From assembly GCA_964581465.1 (NCBI GenBank), contig CAZOOP010000053.1:1-19069 (forward strand): a stretch of DNA of 19,069 bases. The letters run 5' to 3'. The notes beneath the pieces are model-generated. The model did not search any database, was not told the origin of the DNA, and saw nothing but the letters and a program-made list of their open reading frames with translations. A program made the position numbers and the translations under genes. The first letter of the stretch is position 1. Each line of letters starts with the position of its first letter. Source of the stretch: WJMB01 sp964581465. Its GTDB lineage: Bacteria > RBG-13-66-14. This document shows, one piece after another, positions 13,027 to 19,069 of the stretch.

Positions 13027-13934
13027 CAGGCCCCACCCCCTTTCGGAGAGTTATCGAGGTATTTCAGGCAGCAGGCCTCCCGATAGGGCTCTCCACCGGA
13101 GAGCTCGAGGATGGCTTTGCGGAACAGGGCCTCGTCGGGAGCCTTGCCGTGCCAGTCGGCTACGTCCTCCATGAAGCTGACCCCCTTGCCCTTGTGGGTG
13201 TCGGCGATCAGGCAGACCGGACGCTCCCGAACGCCTTGCGCCTCGGCGAAGGCCGCCCGCAGCTCGGGCAGACTGTGGCCGTCGCACTCGATGACGTGGA
13301 AGCCGAAGGCCTCCCACTTCTCGTCCAGCGGCTCCAGGGACATCACCTCTTCGGTGTCTCCGTCGATCTGCAGGCCGTTGCGGTCGACGATGGCCGTCAG
13401 GTTGTCCAGCTTGTAATGGTAGGCGGTCATCGCCGCCTCCCAGACCTGACCTTCGTCGAGCTCGCCGTCGCCCAGCAGGCAGTAGACACGTTGGTCGGTG
13501 CCGTCGAGCTTGGCCGCCAGGGCCATCCCGTTGGCGATGGAGAGCCCCTGGCCCAGGGAGCCGGTGCTGGCGTCGACGCCGGGGATGTGCACCGAGGGAT
13601 GACCCTGGAGCAGTTCGCCGATGCGGCGCAGCTCGCAGAGCTCCTCGGCGGGGAAGTAACCGGCGTGGGCCAGCACGGCGTAGAGCACCGGACAGGCGTG
13701 ACCCTTGGAGAGCACGAAGCGGTCGCGGTCGGGGCGCTCGGGAGCGGCGGGATCGTGACGCATCACTTGGGTGTAGAGCAGCGCCACCAACTCCACCGCC
13801 GACAGCGAGCCGCCGGGGTGGCCCGAGCCGGCGCGGTGGGTCATGCAGATGATCTCGCAGCGCAGCAGACGGGCCAGCTCGGCGATCTCGGCGTCGTCGG
13901 CGTAGCGTGGATCGGGATAGGGGAACTCGGGCAA
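13026..13934 (-). CDS. Transketolase, N-terminal subunit (thiamine diphosphate-binding)
   Basis: The 302-residue protein carries the diphosphate-binding half. H-R-A-G-S-G-H-P-G-G-S-L-S lies at 33-45, S-K-G-H-A at 76-80, S-L-G-Q-G at 126-130, and the thiamine motif G-D-G-E-L-D-E-G at 155-162 ends with N186. Length is normal for the split form, about half of a fused transketolase. I take the TTG at 13934 as the start because AAGGAG lies 7 nt upstream and the residues after it match the usual N-terminus. An ATG further in would remove conserved sequence. The promoter candidate lies at 13999-14028. The pair would serve the non-oxidative pentose phosphate pathway. Confidence 0.92.
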   Translation of the reverse strand: MPEFPYPDPRYADDAEIAELARLLRCEIICMTHRAGSGHPGGSLSAVELVALLYTQVMRHDPAAPERPDRDRFVLSKGHACPVLYAVLAHAGYFPAEELCELRRIGELLQGHPSVHIPGVDASTGSLGQGLSIANGMALAAKLDGTDQRVYCLLGDGELDEGQVWEAAMTAYHYKLDNLTAIVDRNGLQIDGDTEEVMSLEPLDEKWEAFGFHVIECDGHSLPELRAAFAEAQGVRERPVCLIADTHKGKGVSFMEDVADWHGKAPDEALFRKAILELSGGEPYREACCLKYLDNSPKGGGA

Positions 13935-13989
13935 GGGCCGGCTCCTTGATTGTTCACCATCAGTGAGAATGAAGGATGAGGGAAAGATG

Positions 13990-14028
13990 ACGCCGTCGAT
14001 TTTGCCACGACGGCGGGGGTGAATGCAA
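13990..14028 (-). promoter_or_regulatory. Candidate transketolase promoter with the rnf-shared 19-mer
   Basis: On the minus strand TTGCAT (14028-14023), 18 nt, CAAAAT (14004-13999). The 19-mer at 14008-13990 is identical to the one before rnfC. Only this copy also sits in a perfect inverted repeat, GCCGTCG-N9-CGACGGC. Confidence 0.4.
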
Positions 14029-14057
14029 CCGAAGCCTGATGGGGTTTGCTGTGATGG

Positions 14058-14900
14058 TCAATCCTCGGCCGGGGACGGTTGGTAGGCGTCGAGGTCGACG
14101 AGGCGCGCATCGGGCGGCGCGGTAAGCTCGAAGATGTCGGCGGGCAGCTCGGGATTGAGACTCTGTTCCAGAAAGACTACCTCGAGGCGGCTGCCGGACA
14201 GGTCATCGAAGACCACCCGGCCCGGCCGAGGGACGCCCTCGAGCTCGGTGTAGTCCACATAGCTGATTACGAGGTCCGCCGTGCCGTCGGCGTCGAAGCG
14301 CCGCTGCTCGCGCGGGGCATCCAGGCCGGGCTCGAGGGTCACCAGCAGGGCCTTGGTCCCATCGGCGCGCCGGTAGGCCAGCCGGGTCAGGCCGTCGCCG
14401 AGGTCGCCCAGGTAGCGGATCGTGCCGGGCCAATCCCCCGTGGGGACCAGAGGCTCGGCCAGCAGCGCCCGGGCCAGCTCGCCGATTTCCACAGGCGCGC
14501 CGAGGATCGTGGCCGTGTTCTCCGGCGTCGCCGCCCCCTCAAGCCATACACCATCAGCGGGGAAATGGACCGCCAGGCGGCCCTCGGCCACCCGGGTAAC
14601 CGAGAGAACCTCGCCCAGGGGACCGTAGCTCTCCAGATAGATCCGGTCGGGCCGGGCGAAGGCCGCTCCGTGCTCCGAGGTCGGCAACACTCCGTCCGGG
14701 GTCTGGACGGCCAAGGAGATCGAGGACGAGGCCGTCTCGACCAGAGACGCCGCTTGCTCCAGAGCCTCGGCCCGCTCCGTCGCGCTTTGCTTTGAGCCGT
14801 CGTCGACACCCTCGACCCCTGGACGGCAACCGGACGCCAGCACCAGCAAGCCGGCCAGCAGAACGTATAGCGGAGTGTGGGATCGGCACTGTTTGGACAC
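14058..14900 (-). CDS. Outer-membrane-type lipoprotein, LolA/LolB (DUF4292)-like
   Basis: The first 25 residues form a lipoprotein signal: basic N-terminus, hydrophobic core, and lipobox L-A-S-G-C, so Cys25 would be lipidated and anchor the protein. The rest resembles the LolA/LolB-like fold of DUF4292 proteins. It has a region of F-A-R-P-D-R-I-Y-L-E-S-Y-G-P-L-G-E-V-L, then G-V-W-L-E-G-A-A-T-P-E-N, then a domain ending P-A-D-I-F-E-L-T-A-P-P. Such proteins bind lipid or lipoprotein acyl chains at the outer membrane. The assignment is from sequence style, not a search. Length is 280 residues. Start is GTG 14900, with GGGAG 5 nt upstream. It is the first gene of a minus-strand group but has its own upstream region of more than 700 nt. 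Confidence 0.7.
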   Translation of the reverse strand: MSKQCRSHTPLYVLLAGLLVLASGCRPGVEGVDDGSKQSATERAEALEQAASLVETASSSISLAVQTPDGVLPTSEHGAAFARPDRIYLESYGPLGEVLSVTRVAEGRLAVHFPADGVWLEGAATPENTATILGAPVEIGELARALLAEPLVPTGDWPGTIRYLGDLGDGLTRLAYRRADGTKALLVTLEPGLDAPREQRRFDADGTADLVISYVDYTELEGVPRPGRVVFDDLSGSRLEVVFLEQSLNPELPADIFELTAPPDARLVDLDAYQPSPAED

Positions 14901-15663
14901 GAGAACTCCCGCAAAGGGTTGGTATTACTGAATATCGTCAGCCTGGCCGGCATCAATCCATCTAAGAGACGAACCCTTCCCGATAGCCTGATCTCCCGAG
15001 CAAACGCCAAGGGATTATCACAGGAAACCGAACTCATCACTTAACCATGCAGAGTCGCATCGACAAAGGGATTCTTTTGGCATCACACACGATATCGGAC
15101 TCGCCGACTCCAACTCGAAACTCCGATACCCTTCGAAAAAGCGGCTGAGACGAGGCCAGGCTGATCAAGTTCAGGCTGCAACCTTTATCCACACGACGCT
15201 CATTCATTTTATATGTATGTTGATAGGCCGTTTAGGATCGAAGCATCATCATCGAGGCCAATAGCGTCAAGCAGTATTAGTGTTTAGTGTCTAGTTACGT
15301 CGCAACCGGCACCTAAAGAATGTGCTAATCCACCTACCTGCCACAAGCATCTCGCTCGATATGGGCTTCTGTTCATAAGCTACCTGCTTTATCTAAGTGT
15401 TATTCTGTAATACTATCGTCCGTTGCCACTACGTGAACCCTTCTTCTTTTTTCTTCCTCAGCCAGCAGCGTCAACTCACTCTGGCGGCAAGCTGTCGAAA
15501 ACGCCAAAACAGGCCACAGCCCGGTGTCAGCTAAGCCTTCACCCACAGCTTGCTGATCCCCTGTACGGGATTCCCGCTATCGGCTTCCAGAAGCACTCGA
15601 AGCAAATCGAGACCATCACCATCAAGCGGCGGCGGGATAGCGGCTGCTTCGCGATCAGAACCC
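14901..15663. other. Gene-free AT-richer region with insertion-sequence-like debris
   Basis: I find no gene in these 760 bases. Segment 15042-15075 matches 379-410 at about 80 percent. It is followed at once by ATCACACACGAT (15082-15093), which also occurs exactly at 18901-18912 at the end of the minus-strand transposase remnant. A decayed relative of that element is the simplest explanation. Confidence 0.45.
15042..15093. repeat. Diverged repeat related to 379-410 and to the right-end transposase remnant
   Basis: TAACCAT-N2-AGAG-Y-CGCATCGA is shared with 379-400, and the adjacent 12-mer ATCACACACGAT with 18901-18912. The two words adjoin only here, so this copy may keep the original order. 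Confidence 0.35.
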
Positions 15664-15723
15664 GGCCTCGGCGAAACCGCCACCCCGGCCCACGAGACCC
15701 ATCGATCTACGCACGGGTAGGCT

Positions 15724-15739
15724 TTGGCACGTTTCTTGC
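15724..15739 (+). promoter_or_regulatory. Candidate sigma-54 promoter reading toward rho
   Basis: Identical to the copy 1 motif; GG at 15726-15727, GC at 15738-15739, predicted start near 15750. A separate sigma-70-type promoter lies 219 nt further downstream, so rho would have two candidate promoters. Confidence 0.45.
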
Positions 15740-15778
15740 GCAAGGCGGCGCCCCTTTGAATTCGGGCTGTCGGGCTCC

Positions 15779-15794
15779 GCAAGAAACGTGCCAA
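15779..15794 (-). promoter_or_regulatory. Candidate sigma-54 promoter on the minus strand, copy 2
   Basis: Reverse complement of the right inner arm; predicted start near 15767, reading toward the lipoprotein gene whose start lies about 870 nt away. Confidence 0.35.
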
Positions 15795-15957
15795 AGCCGG
15801 ACCCGGGCGAGTGGGCGACTCCGGAGTCGGTTTCGCTGAGGCCTCCCGAGCTAAACGCTCGTCGGCGGGGTGCGGTTCCAACGGAGTCGCCGCCAAGGCA
15901 GTCTAGCACGCCGGTCGGTGGCGGGCAAGCGCCGGGAATCTTCCGCACCTCGGGTCC

Positions 15958-15986
15958 TTGACAGTCCGGCGGGCGCCCGCTATGAT
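15958..15986 (+). promoter_or_regulatory. Sigma-70-type promoter of the rho operon
   Basis: Perfect TTGACA (15958-15963), 17 nt, TATGAT (15981-15986). This is the strongest -35 box in the window. Confidence 0.8.
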
Positions 15987-15992
15987 AATTGT

Positions 15993-16218
15993 TGCTGCTT
16001 ACCAGCCCCGCCCGAGGTCAGGTCCGCCAACGACCGCCCGTATCGCTTCCTGACACCCAGCTCCCCCGATCATACCAGGCCGTACCAAGTATCCCGTCCA
16101 ACCCCACCGGGTTGCAGGTCTTCGCGACCTCGACCCCCCGCGACGTCGACCGGCCGAGGCGCCTCGTCCCCAGTCGCCTTTCCCGCCCGCCGCGTATGCC
16201 GGGAACCCCCCCGAGACG
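15993..16218 (+). other. Long C-rich leader of rho
   Basis: About 225 nt separate the predicted start from the rho ATG. The leader is C-rich and G-poor (for example ccccaccgggttg, cgaccccccgc, gaacccccccg), the kind of RNA to which Rho binds. Autoregulation by premature termination, known for rho in E. coli, is a reasonable inference. No small gene is evident. Confidence 0.45.
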
Positions 16219-17469
16219 ATGGACTTAACCGAACTGAAGAACAAGAAGATCGTGGAGCTGCAGAAGATCGCCAAGGAGCTCCAAATCGAGGGCGCCAGCG
16301 GCCTGCGCAAGCAGGAGCTGATCTTCAAGATTCTGGCCACCCAGACCGAGAATGACGGCAACATCCTCGGCGACGGTGTGCTGGAGATCCTGCCCGAGGG
16401 CTTCGGCTTTTTGCGTTCGGCCGATTACAACTACCTTCCCGGCCCCGACGACATATACGTCTCGCCCAGCCAGATCAAGCGCTTCGGGCTGCGCAAGGGC
16501 GACGTGGTCACCGGGCGGGTCCGTCCGCCCAAAGACTCCGAGCGCTACTTCGCGCTGATCCGCGTCGAGGCGGTCAACTACGAGACTCCGGAGGAGGCCC
16601 GGGACAAGATCGTCTTCTCCGAGCTGACCCCGCTGTTCCCCACCGAGCGCTTCAACCTGGAGACCGACGAGCCCGATATCTCGTTGCGGATCATCAACCT
16701 CTTTTCACCCATCGGCAAGGGCCAGCGGGCGCTGATCACCTCGCCGCCGCGGGCCGGCAAGACGGTGCTTTTGCAGAAGGTGGCCAACGCCGTCAAGATC
16801 AACCACAGCGGGGTCTACCTGATCGTTTTGCTGATCGACGAGCGGCCCGAGGAGGTCACCGATATGCGGCGCTCCGTCGACGGCGAGGTGGTCTCCAGCA
16901 CCTTCGACGAGCCCGCCGAGCGCCATGTCCAGGTGGCCGAGATGATCATCGAGAAGGCCAAGCGCCTGGTCGAGTGCGGCCGCGACGTGGTGATCCTGCT
17001 GGACTCGATCACCCGACTGGCCCGCGCCTACAACACCGTCGAGCCCCACTCGGGCAAGATCCTCTCCGGTGGTGTGGACGCCAACGCCCTGCACAAGCCC
17101 AAGCGCTTCTTCGGCGCCGCCCGCAACATCGAGGAGGGCGGCTCATTGACCATCATCGCCACGGCGCTGATCGAGACCGGCTCGCGGATGGACGAGGTGA
17201 TCTTCGAGGAGTTCAAGGGCACGGGCAACATGGAGCTGGTGCTCGAACGCCGGCTGGCCGACCGGCGTATTTGGCCGGCCATCGACCTCAACAAGAGCGG
17301 CACCCGGCGCGAGGAGCTGTTGCTCTCCGACGAGGAGGTCTCCAAGGTCTGGATTCTGCGCAACGCCCTGGCCGGGATGAACGGCGTCGAGGCCATGGAG
17401 ACCCTGCTGGGCAAGCTGAGGCGCACCAAGGACAACACCGAGTTCCTGGCCCGGATGACCCAGCTATGA
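16219..17469 (+). CDS. rho: Transcription termination factor Rho
   Basis: Rho is the hexameric RNA-dependent ATPase that ends transcription of untranslated RNA. The 416-residue protein has the N-terminal helix bundle (M-D-L-T-E-L-K through about 45) and a cold-shock-like RNA-binding domain with G-F-G-F-L-R at 61-66. The P-loop is S-P-P-R-A-G-K-T (175-182), followed by L-L-I-D-E-R-P-E-E-V (204-213) and L-D-S-I-T-R-L-A-R-A-Y (261-271). The Q-loop lies in S-G-K-I-L-S-G-G-V-D-A-N-A-L (278-291) and the R-loop region in F-F-G-A-A-R-N-I-E-E-G-G (297-308). Length and order are those of standard Rho without extra insertions. The start lacks a strong ribosome site. Its stop overlaps the next gene by 4 nt (ATGA). 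Confidence 0.97.
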   Translation: MDLTELKNKKIVELQKIAKELQIEGASGLRKQELIFKILATQTENDGNILGDGVLEILPEGFGFLRSADYNYLPGPDDIYVSPSQIKRFGLRKGDVVTGRVRPPKDSERYFALIRVEAVNYETPEEARDKIVFSELTPLFPTERFNLETDEPDISLRIINLFSPIGKGQRALITSPPRAGKTVLLQKVANAVKINHSGVYLIVLLIDERPEEVTDMRRSVDGEVVSSTFDEPAERHVQVAEMIIEKAKRLVECGRDVVILLDSITRLARAYNTVEPHSGKILSGGVDANALHKPKRFFGAARNIEEGGSLTIIATALIETGSRMDEVIFEEFKGTGNMELVLERRLADRRIWPAIDLNKSGTRREELLLSDEEVSKVWILRNALAGMNGVEAMETLLGKLRRTKDNTEFLARMTQL

Positions 17470-18086
17470 TCGATGCCACCGAACTGGGGCGTTACGGGGG
17501 GACCGATCCCGGTCACTTCGTAACCTACCTGCGCTATCTGCGAAGCTGCAGGCGCATTCTGGATTTCGGTTGCGGGAGCGGCGCCTTCCTCCGCTGGGCC
17601 AAGGTCCGGGAGCTCGCCGCCGAGGGTTACGAGCCCGACGCCGTTGTCCGCGAAGAGGCCCGCGCAGGTGGGGCGGTCGTTCATGGAGAAATGCCGGATC
17701 TCACTCGGTTCGACGCCCTGGTGCTGATCTGCGTGATCGAACACCTGGACCGTGACGAGCTGAACGCGCTGCTCGCCGGTTTCAACGGCCTGTTGATCAT
17801 CCAGAGCGATGAGCCGCGCTGGCGGGAACCCTGGTACCTGTTCAAGCACCGGGCCGACTTCTGGGACGATCCCGAGCATCGGCGACCCTTCACCCCCCGG
17901 GGTCTGCTCCGTCTGGTCGAATCTCACGGATACTCCATCATCGCCCGAGGGCGGGTCAAGCCTCCGCGTGTCCGGTTCTGGCGGTTACGCAGCCAGTTGG
18001 TTCGCTTGCGACTCTGGCGCTTCGATAAACTCTACGGTGTCTGGAGTCCCCACTACATCGTCGCCCGCAAGGGCCGACCGAGGTGA
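17466..18086 (+). CDS. Class I SAM-dependent methyltransferase (Methyltransf_23-like)
   Basis: The 206-residue protein has a SAM-binding motif I, I-L-D-F-G-C-G-S-G-A-F at 31-41. An acidic residue follows strand 2 (G-Y-E-P-D, 54-58), and a motif IV-like L-I-C-V-I-E-H-L at 87-94. The C-terminal half has F-T-P-R-G-L-L-R-L-V-E-S-H-G-Y, as in many methyltransferases of small molecules or surface sugars. The very basic stretch R-L-R-S-Q-L-V-R-L-R-L-W-R (about 173-185) could touch membrane or nucleic acid. The substrate cannot be told. It overlaps rho at its start and coaD at its end by 4 nt each, so it is translated as part of the rho operon. ATG 17466 is the only start that fits these junctions. 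Confidence 0.85.
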   Translation: MIDATELGRYGGTDPGHFVTYLRYLRSCRRILDFGCGSGAFLRWAKVRELAAEGYEPDAVVREEARAGGAVVHGEMPDLTRFDALVLICVIEHLDRDELNALLAGFNGLLIIQSDEPRWREPWYLFKHRADFWDDPEHRRPFTPRGLLRLVESHGYSIIARGRVKPPRVRFWRLRSQLVRLRLWRFDKLYGVWSPHYIVARKGRPR

Positions 18087-18580
18087 GCTACGTGCGTACG
18101 GCTCTGTTTCCCGGCACTTTCGATCCCGTCACCAACGGCCACCTGGACATCATCGGCCGGGCCCTGGCAGTCTTCGAGCGCCTGGTGATCGCCGTGGCCG
18201 CCAACCCGGCCAAGGGTCCGTTGTTCCGTCTCGAGGAGCGGGTAAGCATGATGAAGGCCGCCGCGGCGCCCCACGACGGCAGCATCGAGGTCCGGCCCTT
18301 CGAGGGCCTGCTGGTCGACTTCGCCCGCGAGCTGGATATCAACGTCGTCATCCGCGGGGTGCGCGGCGTGGGCGACTTCGAGGACGAGTTCCGCATGGCC
18401 CTGGCCAACCGCAAGCTAAACCCGGAGATGGAGACCATCTTCCTGATGCCCTCCGAGATCTACACCTACCTGAACTCGAGCCTGGTCAAGGAGATCGCCC
18501 GGCTGGGCGGCGAGCTGGCCCCCTTCGTGCCGGCGCCGGTGGCCGCGGCCCTGCGGGCCAAGATGGGCGACGTGAAGTAG
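18083..18580 (+). CDS. coaD: Phosphopantetheine adenylyltransferase CoaD
   Basis: CoaD makes dephospho-CoA from 4'-phosphopantetheine and ATP, the penultimate step of coenzyme A synthesis. The 165-residue protein is of family size (E. coli 159). It shows F-P-G-T-F-D-P-V-T-N-G-H (9-20), with the nucleotidyltransferase T-N-G-H motif, and I-R-G-V-R-G-V-G-D-F-E-D-E (90-102). Further motifs are M-A-L-A-N-R-K-L (105-112) and S-S-L-V-K-E-I-A (132-139). GTG 18083 overlaps the methyltransferase stop (GTGA); a second GTG at 18092 is possible and closer to the usual N-terminus. It is the last gene of the rho operon. Confidence 0.96.
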   Translation: MSYVRTALFPGTFDPVTNGHLDIIGRALAVFERLVIAVAANPAKGPLFRLEERVSMMKAAAAPHDGSIEVRPFEGLLVDFARELDINVVIRGVRGVGDFEDEFRMALANRKLNPEMETIFLMPSEIYTYLNSSLVKEIARLGGELAPFVPAPVAAALRAKMGDVK

Positions 18581-18696
18581 CGTTGATGGAGGTGCGGCGC
18601 GGGGAGATCGCCGCCGTCGTCGTCGGCGAGGACACCCCGAAAGGCCCGCGATGTAGATGGAGTAGGGCGGGGTATAGTGTGATTTGGTAACGCAGG

Positions 18697-18715
18697 GCGG
18701 GGTCTCCGACCCCGC
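18697..18715 (+). terminator. Perfect GC hairpin after the rho operon
   Basis: GCGGGGTC-TCC-GACCCCGC, an 8-bp perfect stem, 117 nt after the coaD stop. It lacks a T-tract (tgtattc follows). It may equally be a genome-wide GC palindrome. Confidence 0.45.
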
Positions 18716-18841
18716 TGTATTCACGACTTCATGGAACCCCTGTGGAGCAACTCGGGCTGATTGAGAGCGTTTTGCCCATTATGATCTCACAGTTATGTTC
18801 TGTTTGCATTCAAGTGTTCATTTAAGATGGTTTTATTAGGA

Positions 18842-18897
18842 ATTATTACAAGCACCGAATAGGCACACATCACCAATAGCTTGTTATTATACGCTTT
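18842..18897 (+). repeat. Diverged interspersed repeat, copy 2
   Basis: Partner of 694-750 in the same orientation. It lies 14 nt beyond the stop codon of the minus-strand transposase remnant, where the 3' end region of that element would be expected. Confidence 0.5.
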
Positions 18898-18911
18898 AGG
18901 ATCACACACGA

Positions 18912-19069
18912 TCATGGACCAATCAGGATGCTTTTTAGGTAGTCTATCATGCCGGGATCGTTTCTTTGGTTGAATCGGAACGACCTTTCTCTGATAAAGA
19001 GCCTGAAGTTACGTTTTAAAGCCACCGTGATAGTCTTTTAAGCGGCGCTTGGCGTAGCCCCAGAAGTTC
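18912..19069 (-). pseudogene. IS1595/ISXO2-type transposase remnant, 3' end, frameshifted, cut by the window edge
   Basis: On the minus strand from 19068 the frame reads N-F-W-G-Y-A-K-R-R-L-K-D-Y-H-G-G-F-K, hallmark C-terminal residues of IS1595-type transposases. One extra base near 19015 then shifts the frame, which otherwise would hit a TAA. It continues N-F-R-L-F-I-R-E-R-S-F-R-F-N-Q-R-N-D and stops at 18914-18912. Nucleotide identity to the plus-strand remnant at 1-234 is high over about 130 nt. The 11 bases missing from that copy are present here. Both copies are therefore dead by different mutations. Confidence 0.7.

Larger units (their letters stand above)
15664..15843. repeat. Nested palindromic element, copy 2 (upstream of rho)
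   Basis: Same layering as the copy at 6251-6433. The outer stem is 16 bp with one G-T pair (15664-15679 with 15828-15843). Intermediate stems are 15688-15693 with 15811-15816 and 15714-15718 with 15801-15805. The perfect 20-bp inner stem (15720-15739 with 15779-15798) closes a 39-nt loop. Distances between outer and inner arms are 40 and 29 nt, against 42 and 30 in the other copy. The outer and intermediate arms differ in sequence between copies yet keep pairing. Just outside the inner arms, similarity continues for about 10-13 nt. Confidence 0.8.
18581..18911. other. Gene-free tail after coaD
   Basis: A 34-codon frame, M-E-V-R-R-G-E-I-A-A-V-V-V-G to a TAA at 18688-18690, begins 6 nt after the coaD stop and could be a broken gene start, but I see no family match. 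GGGCGGGGT occurs twice (18665-18673 and 18695-18703). From about 18720 GC content drops and only insertion-sequence-like sequence remains. Confidence 0.4.

Noticed and set aside
11860..13086. 408-codon plus-strand frame opposite the transketolase genes
   Set aside because: Composition (Gly, Val, Ala, Gln, Asp, His) is that of an antisense shadow of a GC-rich gene; the minus-strand transketolase motifs are unambiguous.
18697..18715. Intrinsic terminator with certainty
   Set aside because: The stem is perfect, but no T-tract follows, so it is listed only as a possible terminator or GC palindrome.
1..19069. CRISPR array, tRNA or rRNA genes
   Set aside because: No regularly spaced direct repeats, no T-loop-like ggttcgaatcc-type signal with a matching cloverleaf, and no rRNA-like sequence seen on either strand by eye.

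Overview
The window looks like a whole contig or scaffold from an uncultivated, GC-rich, Gram-negative (diderm) and probably anaerobic bacterium. Supporting signs are an Rnf ion-pumping complex, methylglyoxal synthase, type IV pilus/type II secretion parts, a lipobox lipoprotein of LolA/LolB type, and a two-gene transketolase. I cannot fix the phylum from sequence alone. A deltaproteobacterial or candidate-phylum (FCB- or Coatesbacteria-like) origin is a guess. Both ends lie in decayed copies of the same IS1595/ISXO2-type transposase in opposite orientation, and a 100-N scaffold gap sits at 11503-11602.

Layout, left to right: (1) 1-1198, AT-richer DNA with a transposase remnant and short diverged repeats. 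(2) 1299-5875, an rnfCDGEA operon with no rnfB, closed by a hairpin terminator. (3) 5876-6540, a control region holding an elaborate nested palindrome, then mgsA. (4) A PP-loop (MnmA/ThiI-like) tRNA-thiolation candidate at 7211-8254. (5) A type IV pilus group: pilC/gspF with a strong sigma-70 promoter, a pseudopilin, and a paralogous pilin-like protein lacking the usual cleavage glycine. (6) A minus-strand secreted small protein interrupted by the gap. (7) Minus-strand genes for both halves of a split transketolase, and upstream of them a lipoprotein gene. (8) 14901-16218, gene-free DNA with IS-like debris, the second copy of the nested palindrome, and the rho promoter and leader. (9) rho, a SAM methyltransferase and coaD, overlapping by 4 nt at each junction. 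(10) A gene-free tail ending in the second transposase remnant.

The most unusual signal is a pair of about 180-bp nested palindromes at 6251-6433 (before mgsA) and 15664-15843 (before rho). Each has an identical 20-bp inner inverted repeat whose arms match the sigma-54 -24/-12 consensus (TGGCACG-N4-TTGC) and point at each other across about 40 nt. Around this are two short intermediate stems and an outer 14-16 bp stem. The outer stems differ in sequence between copies, yet pairing and spacing are kept, as expected for selection on structure. A second shared signal is an identical 19-mer 55-62 nt before the start codons of the rnf and transketolase operons.

Functionally the genes join energy metabolism (Rnf: ferredoxin/NAD+ redox coupled to ion pumping; methylglyoxal shunt; pentose phosphate chemistry) with envelope and pilus assembly and housekeeping (rho, coaD, tRNA modification).
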